A program made the position numbers and the translations under genes. From contig JAAYBV010000016.1 in NCBI GenBank assembly GCA_012744475.1, positions 1 through 34,641 on the forward strand: a stretch of DNA of 34,641 nucleotides, written 5' to 3'. Below are positions 1 to 7,190 of this stretch, piece by piece. Numbering within the stretch: position 1 is the first letter of the stretch; each line of letters starts with the position of its first letter. The notes beneath the pieces are model-generated. The model had not been told where the DNA came from and did not search any database. It worked only from the letters and a program-made list of their open reading frames with translations. The DNA comes from Phycisphaerae bacterium. GTDB lineage: Bacteria; Planctomycetota; Phycisphaerae; Sedimentisphaerales; Anaerobacaceae.

Positions 1-1942
1 ACGGCGCGTTGATGTAGCCTACCGTTGCGCCGGTCTGATTGACCCAGCCGTCCACCCAGGTGTCGAAGATGGCCTCGCCGGCTTCGATGTCGTCGGTGTA
101 GTCCTCGAAGCCGTCGACCAATGCGTACTCCTGCGTCGAGAAGCTCCACAGCTCGCCGGCCCACAACTCGGCCCCGGCCTCATCGATTCGCCAGTAATAT
201 GTGGTCCCGAAATCGAGCGCGCCCGGCGAGAAGCTGGCCGCCGTCACGCTGTCGGCCAGAGTCAGATTCTCCGCGTCCGTACCGAAGTAGATCTCATGCG
301 TGGTGGCCTCGCGGCCGGCACGCCAGCTCAGGACGGTGTCCGGATCGACGTCCGTGGCGCCGTCGGCCGGCTGCGGCTCGCGCGCCTGCGCCGGCGTGTA
401 GGTGAACCGGACTTCGCTCAGACCATACTGGCCCATCACGCCGTGTCCGCTGTTGATCGTGAACCGCACGAACTTCGCCGCGACTCCTGCAAGATCGACG
501 ACCGTATTGGCAACGTAATCGTCCATGGCGGTCGCCTTGGCAAACTCGGTGTCCGTCAGAACTGTCCATTCGGCGCCGTCGATCGAGTACTCGATGGTAA
601 CGTCTTTGAGCCCGAAGCCCAGCACCGGCTCGAACATCACGTTGTAGTTCCAGACCTTCAACTCGTAGAGCTTGAACACCTTCTCGAACTCGAACTGAAT
701 CCAAACCGGTGTTTCCTCACCCGGGGCGGCCATCCACATGTCAGTCGCCTCGGTCGAGTGCTGATCGGCATCGTTGAGACCGGAGCCGTTGACCGTGTTC
801 TCGGGCCCGCTCGTCTCTTCAGAGACACCGTTCGTGGTCACTGCGATATTCTCAATCGGATAGGCGACCGGCTCGGTCGTGAAGCTCCAGATCTTGCCGA
901 CGTACTGGGTCACGCCGTCACCCGCGAAGCCGTCTACGCGCCAGTAGTAGGTCTGGCTGAAATCCAGCAGGTCGGCTGCATCGTATGTGTCGCCGGCCTG
1001 CCCCTGGCTGACCAGGACCCCCATCGAGTTGGCCCTGCTGGCGGCGGTAACGTCATCCAGCGAAGTCCCGAAGTACACGTCGTGGGTGGCCACGCCTTCG
1101 CCCGGCATCCAGCCGAGGACCACGTCGCGAGGCACATCAGTCGCGCCGTCTTCCGGTGTCGGACTCGCGGCCCGTCCGGGCTCGATGTCTTCACCCATCA
1201 TATAGAGGATCGCATTGGCGAACACGGCCTTGCCCGTCTCGGTGAGATTGAACTTGCCCTGGGGTGTAGCACCCGATTCCTGCGTCCCCATGCAGAAGAG
1301 CATGCGATTGCCGGCGGGCGTGCCGGCGCCGCTGTAGAAGGCCTGGCCGGCCGGCCACTCCACGATGCATGCGCTGGTGCCGGTCGAGACGATCACCGTC
1401 CCGCTACCGAGGGTCAGCATGCCCAACATGGACGTCTGGCCCGTACCGGTCGTGCCGTCGACCAACTGGACCGTGTTGCCGGCGCCGAGGTCCACACCGG
1501 TGAAGATGGGGTGCTCGGGCAGCAGGACGTCCATCGTCGGACCGACGAGGTTGTTGATGGTGGTGGTGTTGGCCCACAGCCATCGGCTGTTTCGAGCAAG
1601 GTAGCTCGTCATGTTGATCATCGGGGTCGTGACGCTGTTCCACTGGCCCACCTCGGCGGCATCTGTGGCATACTGGGCGCTGTCGGTCGAGCGGCTGACG
1701 ATGATCAAATCGGCCGCGTTGAGGGCCGCGATCTTCGTCGCGTCCAGCGCCGTCCAGTTGCCCCGCTGAACGTCCAACTCGTGCCCCAGAGACCTCACGA
1801 AATCCTCGGCCTCCAGGTCGTCCTGGACCCCGTCGACGTCGGTATCATACGCCTGCGAGACCCAGATGATATTGGCCGCTTGGGACGCAGGACACAACAG
1901 AAGCCCCAGCAGCAACATGAGGGAAACGACTTTCGAGTGCAT
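1..1942 (-). CDS. Secreted discoidin/LamG-type protein, C-terminus cut off by window edge
   Basis: The frame is open from an ATG at 1942 to the left edge, about 647 codons, so the C-terminus is missing. AAGGAGG sits just upstream of the ATG. The product starts with a Sec signal peptide (MHSKVVSLMLLLGLLLCPASQA). Residues 24-240 form a ThuA/GATase-like alpha-beta region (NIIWVSQAYDTD, ADLIIVSRSTDS). Two short fibronectin-like modules carry the phrase 'P-GATDV-x-L-W' followed by HDVYFGT or HEIYFGT. Between them, around residues 360-500, is an F5/8 type C (discoidin) domain (VWIQFEFEKVFKLYELKVWNYN, then KFVRFTINSG and YGLSEVRF). The end seen here, LVDGFEDYTDD followed by DTWVDGWVNQTG, is the linker that precedes a LamG/jellyroll domain in many planctomycete proteins. 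It is probably exported and carbohydrate- or surface-binding; no catalytic function can be assigned. Confidence 0.85.
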   Translation of the reverse strand, partial: MHSKVVSLMLLLGLLLCPASQAANIIWVSQAYDTDVDGVQDDLEAEDFVRSLGHELDVQRGNWTALDATKIAALNAADLIIVSRSTDSAQYATDAAEVGQWNSVTTPMINMTSYLARNSRWLWANTTTINNLVGPTMDVLLPEHPIFTGVDLGAGNTVQLVDGTTGTGQTSMLGMLTLGSGTVIVSTGTSACIVEWPAGQAFYSGAGTPAGNRMLFCMGTQESGATPQGKFNLTETGKAVFANAILYMMGEDIEPGRAASPTPEDGATDVPRDVVLGWMPGEGVATHDVYFGTSLDDVTAASRANSMGVLVSQGQAGDTYDAADLLDFSQTYYWRVDGFAGDGVTQYVGKIWSFTTEPVAYPIENIAVTTNGVSEETSGPENTVNGSGLNDADQHSTEATDMWMAAPGEETPVWIQFEFEKVFKLYELKVWNYNVMFEPVLGFGLKDVTIEYSIDGAEWTVLTDTEFAKATAMDDYVANTVVDLAGVAAKFVRFTINSGHGVMGQYGLSEVRFTYTPAQAREPQPADGATDVDPDTVLSWRAGREATTHEIYFGTDAENLTLADSVTAASFSPGALDFGTTYYWRIDEAGAELWAGELWSFSTQEYALVDGFEDYTDDIEAGEAIFDTWVDGWVNQTGATVGYINAP

Positions 1943-2129
1943 CAGGTGTTCCTCCTTCCAGTAGTAATGGGCGATAGCCCTACAACAGTGAGGTGATTGA
2001 CGATGCCCGTAGCATCGTTTATACCAGATGGGGGCCTGTGACTTCAAGTAAAAATCGCGTCCCCCGGGCCGGCAATGGAGGGGGCATGCTGCGACGGAGC
2101 GAGGGAGGCCAGTATGTCCCCGGGCAAGG

Positions 2130-2759
2130 TCAGTTGCCCGGCCGAAGCAGCCATTCGGCAGAGAGCCTCCTGCCGGCGGGGATCAGGCAGGTGACTTCGA
2201 GCACATACATCTTCTCAGGAGCGATCTGGACCGGAACCACAAATTCGTAGGCCCGCAGGAAATCCCGCCAGTATTTCTGGTTCTCGGCCGGGCTGGTCAG
2301 ATCCATGTCCGGCCAGATCGCGATCCGCTGGCCCTTGGGCTCGGCGGACCGCTGAACGTAGTCGTACAGCTCGATGCGGAATACCCCGGGCGCTTTCATC
2401 TGGGAGCCGTAGGCATCCGCGAGAGAAACGTAGACATTCAACTGCTGCCCCCGATCATCTGTCGGCTGGCTCAGCTCCGTCAGAGGCAGGACGGTGATCG
2501 CTGCCGGCCCGAACCCACTCGCGGGGGCCGCGGGAACCGCGGGAACCGCGGGAGCCGGTTCCACGACCTGCGCAGTCCTGGGCTGGGTCTGCACCAGCGG
2601 CTCGGTGTCACGAGGGGGTGAATCCCCGCTGCCTCCCGCCTGCGGCTCGCCGCATCCGGCGCAGAGCGCCATCGACATCAGCAAGCACGGGGCGGCCCAC
2701 TTCAGGAGCAGGCCGATGGACTTCCGAAGGTCCGGTCGAATGATCGTGCGCTCGTCCAT
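2130..2759 (-). CDS. Putative lipoprotein of unknown function
   Basis: This 209-residue protein has a hydrophobic N-terminal segment (residues 15-35) ending in LCAGC, with Cys36 as the likely lipidated residue; position -3 is Cys, so the lipobox is not canonical. A Pro/Ala-rich linker with repeated PAVPA units (about residues 68-83) follows. The rest is a soluble domain (VYVSLADAYGSQMKAPGVFRIELYDY, WRDFLRAYEFVVPVQI) that I do not recognise. The ATG lies 3 nt after the ribBA stop codon, and GAGGAT inside the end of ribBA could serve as its ribosome site, so it is very likely translated from the same mRNA. Its role is unknown, and the link to riboflavin or phospholipid synthesis is positional only. 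Confidence 0.75.
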   Translation of the reverse strand: MDERTIIRPDLRKSIGLLLKWAAPCLLMSMALCAGCGEPQAGGSGDSPPRDTEPLVQTQPRTAQVVEPAPAVPAVPAAPASGFGPAAITVLPLTELSQPTDDRGQQLNVYVSLADAYGSQMKAPGVFRIELYDYVQRSAEPKGQRIAIWPDMDLTSPAENQKYWRDFLRAYEFVVPVQIAPEKMYVLEVTCLIPAGRRLSAEWLLRPGN

Positions 2760-2762
2760 GAA

Positions 2763-4034
2763 CTATAGATCCTCATCCAGCAAATGTCCGAGACGGTGCT
2801 TCTTGGTGCGCAGGTAGTTGATGTTGTGCTCGCCCGGGACCGCCTGCAAGGGGACCTGCTCGGAGATCTGGATGCCGTAGACCTCCAGCCGGCTGACCTT
2901 CTTGGGATTGTTGGTCAGAATCCGCACGTTGCGAAGACCCAAATCCCGGCAGATCTGCGCGCCGATGCCGTAGTCGCGACGGTCGGCGCTGAAGCCCAGC
3001 TTCAGGTTCGCGTCCACGGTGTCCAGGCCCTGCTCCTGAAGCTCGTAAGCGCGCAGCTTGTTGGACAGGCCGATGCCTCGACCCTCCTGACGCAGATAGA
3101 TCAGAGCTCCTTTGCCCTCTTCTTCGATCATCTGCATGGCGGTGATGAGTTGATAGCCGCACTCGCAGCGCTGCGAATGAAACAGATCACCGGTCAGGCA
3201 CTCCGAATGCACGCGAATGAGGACCGGCTCGGGATGCTCGACGACATTGCCGGCCTCGTCACGGTCGCCGATGCCTCCCTTGCACAGGGCCAGGTGCGGC
3301 TCCGGGCTGGTCATGCTCTCGTAGGCGAAGAGCTTGAAATCGCCGTAGTCGGTGGGCAGATTGACCGACACGATGCGTTTGACGTGGCTCTCCCGTTGCA
3401 GCCGGTACTCGATGAGCTTGGCGATCGAGAGCACCTTCAGGCCGTGCTGCCTGCAAAACTGCAACAGCTCGGGGACACGGGCCATCGATCCATCCTCGTT
3501 CATGATCTCGCAGATCACCGCGGCCGGTTTCAGGCCGGCCAGGCGGGCCAGATCGACCGCCCCTTCCGTCTGTCCGGCGCGGACGAGAACCCCGCCGTCT
3601 CGGGCACGAAGCGGAAAGATGTGGCCCGGCCGCGCCAAATCGCGGGCTCTGGCGCCGTCGGCGATGGCCACCTGGATCGTGTGCGCCCGGTCCGCGGCGC
3701 TGATCCCCGTCGTGATGCCCTCGGCGGCATCCACGGAGACCGTGAACGCCGTTCCGAAACGAGCCGTGTTCTCCAGCGCCTGTGGATACAACCCCAGGGC
3801 GTCGCACTTCTCGGCGGTCAGCGGCAGGCAAATCAGCCCGCGACCGTACTTCGCCATGAAGTTGATGATCTCCGGCGTGACCTTCTGGGCGGCGCAGATC
3901 AGGTCCCCCTCGTTCTCGCGATCCTCCGCGTCCACGAGGACGGCCATCTTGCCCTGCCGAAGATCCTCCAGCACTTCCGGCACATCACTGAACGTCACTG
4001 CGGGTGTTTCCTGCTGCGAAGGAGACTGGCTCAT
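2763..4034 (-). CDS. ribBA: Bifunctional 3,4-dihydroxy-2-butanone 4-phosphate synthase / GTP cyclohydrolase II
   Basis: This is the entry enzyme of riboflavin synthesis. The N-terminal half converts ribulose 5-phosphate to dihydroxybutanone phosphate, and the C-terminal half opens GTP. The N-terminal RibB domain shows DAEDRENEGDLI and the later GHIFPL and GGVLVRAGQTEGAVDL blocks. The RibA domain shows SECLTGDLFHSQRCECG, the three-cysteine zinc site, then LRQEGRGIGL and LTNNPKKV. At 423 residues it matches fused RibBA enzymes. An upstream GTG or other start would lie inside pgsA, so I chose the ATG at 4034 (MSQSPSQQ), 16 nt after the pgsA stop. It is the middle gene of the pgsA-ribBA-lipoprotein run. 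All catalytic motifs look intact. Confidence 0.95.
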   Translation of the reverse strand: MSQSPSQQETPAVTFSDVPEVLEDLRQGKMAVLVDAEDRENEGDLICAAQKVTPEIINFMAKYGRGLICLPLTAEKCDALGLYPQALENTARFGTAFTVSVDAAEGITTGISAADRAHTIQVAIADGARARDLARPGHIFPLRARDGGVLVRAGQTEGAVDLARLAGLKPAAVICEIMNEDGSMARVPELLQFCRQHGLKVLSIAKLIEYRLQRESHVKRIVSVNLPTDYGDFKLFAYESMTSPEPHLALCKGGIGDRDEAGNVVEHPEPVLIRVHSECLTGDLFHSQRCECGYQLITAMQMIEEEGKGALIYLRQEGRGIGLSNKLRAYELQEQGLDTVDANLKLGFSADRRDYGIGAQICRDLGLRNVRILTNNPKKVSRLEVYGIQISEQVPLQAVPGEHNINYLRTKKHRLGHLLDEDL

Positions 4035-4050
4035 GCTCACACTGGACTGC

Positions 4051-4770
4051 CTAACGCACTTGTGTCTTGTCTGTATCCGTCGAGCCGGTCGACGCCGTTT
4101 TGGCGCCGGACCGCTCAAACTGTTCAATATAGCGGCTTCCGTTGCGGATGTAAACCAGGGTGGCCAGAATGGCCACGACGGCCGCCGACCACCAGAGGAC
4201 GCTCAATGCCGTCCTGTAGTGCGGGATCCATCGTGAGAATTCCGGCGCCGTCAGCACGCAGGCGACCATCACCAGTTGCAGCGCGGTGGCCGCCTTGCCC
4301 AGGAGCACGGGCACAACGTGAATCTGCGAGGTGACCAGGTACACGATGACAAACCCCAGCACGATCAGGACGTCCTTGCCCACGATCGCCACCACGACGG
4401 CCAACGGCAGCGTAAACCCCTCGACGTGCCCCCTTTGCGAAGCGAGCAGCACACAGGCGCTCGTCATGAGCAGCTTGTCGGCCACGGGATCGAGAAACGT
4501 GCCCAGCTTGGTGATCTGCCTGTAGTGGCGAGCCAGATAGCCGTCCAGGGCGTCGCTGACCGCCATGAACAGGAACACGGCGATAGCGACATAGCGAAAC
4601 GCCCTCCGTGCATGCTCGCCGACCGATGGATCGCTGGCATTCAGCAGGCAGATGATGAACGGCACGATCAGGAGGATGCGGACCAGCGTGATCCGCGTCG
4701 CCCAACTGAGCTTGAATCGCTCGGCCGACCGCGACAGGTGAAGGAAGCGAGACCAACCATCGAGTTTCAT
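4051..4770 (-). CDS. pgsA: CDP-diacylglycerol-glycerol-3-phosphate 3-phosphatidyltransferase family protein
   Basis: This integral membrane enzyme of the CDP-alcohol phosphatidyltransferase family probably makes phosphatidylglycerol phosphate. The signature D-x2-D-G-x2-A-R-x8-G-x3-D-x3-D is complete in DALDGYLARHYRQITKLG followed by TFLDPVADK. Further hydrophobic segments (ITLVRILLIVPFIICLL, YVAIAVFLFMAV, LPLAVVVAIVGKDVLIVLGF, LSVLWWSAAVVAILATLV) fit the usual six-helix fold. The start at 4770 (MKLDGWSRF) gives 239 residues, close to the family size; a longer frame to 4908 adds a non-conserved stretch that overlaps the predicted promoter. It heads a three-gene run with ribBA. The exact alcohol substrate (glycerol phosphate or another) is inferred from closest resemblance, not proven. 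Confidence 0.87.
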   Translation of the reverse strand: MKLDGWSRFLHLSRSAERFKLSWATRITLVRILLIVPFIICLLNASDPSVGEHARRAFRYVAIAVFLFMAVSDALDGYLARHYRQITKLGTFLDPVADKLLMTSACVLLASQRGHVEGFTLPLAVVVAIVGKDVLIVLGFVIVYLVTSQIHVVPVLLGKAATALQLVMVACVLTAPEFSRWIPHYRTALSVLWWSAAVVAILATLVYIRNGSRYIEQFERSGAKTASTGSTDTDKTQVR

Positions 4771-4815
4771 CGCATTGTCCCCATCCGGGCCTACGAAGGC
4801 CCCTGTGCATCCCCA

Positions 4816-4843
4816 TTGCGTTGTTCCGCTGACGTGGTATACT
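4816..4843 (+). promoter_or_regulatory. Candidate sigma-70 promoter for the GspF-like gene
   Basis: TTGCGT (4816-4821), a 16-bp spacer and TATACT (4838-4843) lie about 95 bp upstream of the ATG at 4937. The TATACT box shares five bases with the opposing pgsA -10 box because the core GTATAC is self-complementary. Confidence 0.45.
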
Positions 4844-4867
4844 ACGACAAGCCCGTCGCCTTGGCAA
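4839..4867 (-). promoter_or_regulatory. Candidate sigma-70 promoter for pgsA-ribBA
   Basis: Reading the minus strand, TTGCCA (4862-4867) is followed by a 17-bp spacer and TAGTAT (4839-4844), about 70 bp before the pgsA ATG. The -10 hexamer overlaps the -10 of the opposite promoter that points to the GspF-like gene. Identified by eye only. Confidence 0.45.
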
Positions 4868-4936
4868 TGCTCCGATCCCGATGGACGTCGAGATCGGGAC
4901 GCGGGCACTGCGGAACGGGCAGCGGAGCGGATCGCT

Positions 4937-5908
4937 ATGAGTTCGAAGACGGGACTGGGACAGGCCTACTACGATTTGTCGGTGATGATGGACGCAGGCG
5001 TGCCTATTCTGCGCTCGCTGGACATCGCCATCGAGGGACGCCAGGGGTACCTCAAGCGCGTTCTCATGCGGATCCGAGACTCAATCTCCAAAGGATCGGA
5101 CCTGTCCACCGCCCTGGCGGAACACCGACACGTGTTTCCCCAGTTGGATCGCATGCTCATCGAAGCGGCGGAAACCTCGGGGTCGCTCGGCCCCTCCTTC
5201 AAGATGCTGGCCGACTGGCACGAATTTGTCCATCGCATCACCCGCCGCATGTTGGTGGGATTGATCTACCCCATCCTCCTTCTGCACATGGGAGCGTTCA
5301 TTGGTGCCTTTGCCGATGTCATCCTCGATGGATTCACATTGCGAAGCTTCATCATGGGCGCGTTGCATCTGCTCCAGTATTTCTACATCTTCGCCGCCAT
5401 CGTGCTTGTGTTCATGTTCCTGAGAAGCCGAAGTACCTTGCTCCGCTGGCCGCTGGATTTCCTCGTCCTGAGGATCCCGTTGCTGGGCAAGGCGGTCTAT
5501 CACATCTCCGTGTGCCGGTACGCCAGGACATTTGCCATGATGTACGGGGCGGGCGTCCCCATCACCGAGGTGACGGATCGTGCCACGCGCGCCACCGGCA
5601 ATGAGGTCGTCGCACGCCTCTTCGCCGGAGGCAAGGACAGCGTCCGCGCCGGTGGGCTGGCTTGGGAAGGATATTCCAAGCGCCTGCCGCCGCAGTATCT
5701 GCACCTGTTCCAGATCGGCGAGGAAACCGGAGAACTGGATAAGACCGCAGCGAAGGTTGGAGAAATCGCCGGCGACCACGCCGACCTGCTCTTCACCGAA
5801 TGGGCACGATGGGCGCCGATCGTCATCTACATCATCATCATGATCGTCCTGGTGATGAAGATCCTGGGGATTTGGCAGAAGATCTATGGCACGGCGCTGT
5901 CTTTCTGA
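4937..5908 (+). CDS. GspF/PilC-like type II secretion system F family membrane protein
   Basis: This protein belongs to the inner-membrane platform family of type II secretion and type IV pili. Two T2SSF repeats are visible: residues 8-125 (YYDLSVMMDAGVPILRSLDIA, IEAAETSGSLGPSFKMLADW) and about 195-320 (YARTFAMMYGAGVPITEVTDRA, FQIGEETGELDKTAAKVGEIA). Membrane segments follow each repeat (LVGLIYPILLLHMGAFIGAF, LLQYFYIFAAIVLVFMFL, IVIYIIIMIVLVMKILGIW). At 323 residues it is shorter than the usual 400 or so, because it lacks the N-terminal cytoplasmic extension. The start at 4937 is preceded by GGAGCGG. No secretion ATPase, pseudopilin or secretin gene is nearby, so it is a solitary member. Its last 25 bp overlap the convergent cyclophilin-like gene. 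Confidence 0.85.
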   Translation: MSSKTGLGQAYYDLSVMMDAGVPILRSLDIAIEGRQGYLKRVLMRIRDSISKGSDLSTALAEHRHVFPQLDRMLIEAAETSGSLGPSFKMLADWHEFVHRITRRMLVGLIYPILLLHMGAFIGAFADVILDGFTLRSFIMGALHLLQYFYIFAAIVLVFMFLRSRSTLLRWPLDFLVLRIPLLGKAVYHISVCRYARTFAMMYGAGVPITEVTDRATRATGNEVVARLFAGGKDSVRAGGLAWEGYSKRLPPQYLHLFQIGEETGELDKTAAKVGEIAGDHADLLFTEWARWAPIVIYIIIMIVLVMKILGIWQKIYGTALSF

Positions 5909-6279
5909 GCGACCGTCACGGAGACGGCCATCCCGTCGGTGATCCGCCAGAGCGGTTCGACGTCTCCGCAGACACGGCCGACCACGTTGACTGCCGAGGC
6001 CGCGCGGATTTCGTTGCCGATGGAAGCGGGCGTCGGTCCGAAGAAGATGCACAGAACGTTGCCGGCTGGCCAGCAGGCCAGTTCGCCGGCCTGGAGCACC
6101 TCGCGGGCCCCTTCTTCGAGATCGACCTCGACAGGGATCGAGAAATAGACCTCCCCACCCCATCGGTTGGCCTCGCTTACAATGGGCAATGCCTCGCCGA
6201 TGGCCGCGGCAGCCGGGGTATCGTCCAGTTCCGCCAGGACGCGCACGCGTCCGGCTGTGATGACAATCTGCCTGGGCAT
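5884..6279 (-). CDS. Cyclophilin-like fold protein, TM1367 type
   Basis: This small cytoplasmic protein of 131 residues resembles the TM1367-type cyclophilin-like family across its length. The conserved blocks NRWGGEVYFSIPVEVDLEEG, AGELACWPAGNVLCIFFG and ASAVNVVGRV are all present. No enzymatic role is established for the family; a ligand-binding or peptidyl-prolyl function is only suggested by the fold. The start was chosen from the RBS: GGAGG at 6288-6292 lies 8 nt before the ATG at 6279 (MPRQIVITAG), and it overlaps the earlier ATG at 6294, which therefore has no ribosome site of its own. The 3' end overlaps the convergent GspF-like gene by 25 bp. Confidence 0.83.
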   Translation of the reverse strand: MPRQIVITAGRVRVLAELDDTPAAAAIGEALPIVSEANRWGGEVYFSIPVEVDLEEGAREVLQAGELACWPAGNVLCIFFGPTPASIGNEIRAASAVNVVGRVCGDVEPLWRITDGMAVSVTVAQKDSAVP

Positions 6280-6287
6280 GACTCGCA

Positions 6288-6292
6288 CCTCC
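6288..6292 (-). promoter_or_regulatory. Shine-Dalgarno site that fixes the cyclophilin-like start
   Basis: On the minus strand GGAGG is embedded in an upstream in-frame ATG (ATGGAGGTG) and sits 8 nt before the ATG at 6279. This argues for the shorter, 131-residue product. Confidence 0.6.
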
Positions 6293-6311
6293 ATATGACT
6301 CGGGCGCGTGC

Positions 6312-6340
6312 ATTTTATGGGCTTATTGACTTGATGTAAA
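6312..6340 (-). promoter_or_regulatory. Candidate promoter for the cyclophilin-like gene
   Basis: On the minus strand TTTACA (6335-6340), a 17-bp spacer and TAAAAT (6312-6317) lie 33 bp before the ATG at 6279. It overlaps the pdxJ promoter read on the other strand. This stretch is clearly richer in A+T than its surroundings. Confidence 0.45.
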
Positions 6341-6358
6341 TGCTCTCACTGATACAAT
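6331..6358 (+). promoter_or_regulatory. Candidate sigma-70 promoter for pdxJ-dapA
   Basis: TTGATG (6331-6336), a 16-bp spacer and TACAAT (6353-6358) lie 28 bp before the pdxJ ATG. An alternative pairing is TTGACT (6327-6332), an 18-bp spacer and TGATAC (6351-6356, starting two bases earlier). Either way the 5' leader is short. Confidence 0.45.
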
Positions 6359-6386
6359 TGCCCCGTCAGTGAAGAAGGGTGCAGTC

Positions 6387-7109
6387 ATGGCAGTTCTGAA
6401 CGTCAATATCGATCACGTGGCAACGGTGCGTCAGGCGCGTCTGGCGGACGAGCCGGACCCGGTCTGGGCGGCCGTCCAGTGTGAGTTGGCCGGGGCCAAC
6501 GGCATCACCGTCCACCTGCGGCAGGACCGCCGGCATATCAACGACCGCGATGTCCGGGTGCTCAAGGAAACCGTCGCCTGTAAGTTCAACCTGGAAATGT
6601 CCATGGCCGAGCCGATCGTCAAGATCGCCGAGCAGGTCCGGCCTGACCAGGTGACGCTCGTGCCGGAGAACCGCGCCGAGCTGACCACCGAAGGCGGACT
6701 CGACTGCGCCCGGCACAAGCAGCGTCTGGCCCAGGTGGTCCGGCGAATGCACAAGAAGGGCATTCTGGTCAGCACGTTCATCGTGCCCCAGCCCGAGCAG
6801 ATCCTCGCCTCGGGCGAGACCGGCTGCGACGCCGTCGAGTTGCATACCGGCGCGTACGCCAACGCCAGGACCGAAGCGGCGATCCGCAAGCGACTGGCCG
6901 AACTGGCGGCGGGCAAAGACCTGGCCAGGGAGCACAAGCTGGTGGTCCACGCCGGACACGGACTGACCTATCGCAATATCGTCCCGGTCGCCCGCATCGA
7001 GGGATTGTGTGAGTTCAACATCGGTCACAGCATCGTCGCCCGCGCCGTGCTCGTCGGCATCCGCGAGGCAACCAGGCAGATGATCGATCTGATTGAGAGA
7101 TCTGCGTAG
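6387..7109 (+). CDS. pdxJ: Pyridoxine 5'-phosphate synthase
   Basis: PdxJ condenses 3-amino-2-oxopropyl phosphate with deoxyxylulose 5-phosphate to give pyridoxine 5'-phosphate, in the DXP-dependent vitamin B6 route. The cytoplasmic TIM-barrel motifs are present: LNVNIDHVATVRQAR at the N-terminus, GITVHLRQDRRHINDRDV, NLEMS, VTLVPENRAELTTEGGLD, and AGHGLTYRN with EFNIGHSIVARA near the end. Length is 240 residues, typical of the family. I placed the start at the ATG at 6387 because AAGGG lies 8 nt upstream and the family begins there; a GTG at 6369 is in frame but less likely. It is followed by dapA on the same strand, and its TAG stop forms part of an intergenic inverted repeat. Confidence 0.96.
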   Translation: MAVLNVNIDHVATVRQARLADEPDPVWAAVQCELAGANGITVHLRQDRRHINDRDVRVLKETVACKFNLEMSMAEPIVKIAEQVRPDQVTLVPENRAELTTEGGLDCARHKQRLAQVVRRMHKKGILVSTFIVPQPEQILASGETGCDAVELHTGAYANARTEAAIRKRLAELAAGKDLAREHKLVVHAGHGLTYRNIVPVARIEGLCEFNIGHSIVARAVLVGIREATRQMIDLIERSA

Positions 7110-7161
7110 GATGGGCCGTGCCCACCGTTTGAGCAGCGATGGTGTGCAGGGCACACCCTAC
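7106..7161. repeat. Imperfect inverted repeat (type A) between pdxJ and dapA
   Basis: Two 21-nt arms (7106-7126 and 7141-7161) match as inverted copies at 17 of 21 positions, around a 14-nt loop. The outer ends are GTAGG and CCTAC; the inner ends are GCCCACC and GGTGTGC. The left arm includes the pdxJ stop codon. The same core, GGTGGGCACGGC, reappears at the right edge of the window (34629). This looks like a REP-like dispersed palindrome that would fold strongly in the pdxJ-dapA mRNA. Confidence 0.6.
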
Positions 7162-7190
7162 CAAACTTTCGCATTTTCAGGAGCAGCAGG

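Noticed and set aside
296-1996. Long plus-strand frame of 566 codons
   Set aside because: It runs opposite the secreted discoidin protein, which has a signal peptide, an RBS and recognisable domains. The plus-strand product is Arg/His/Gly-rich with no motif, as expected of antisense frames in GC-rich DNA.
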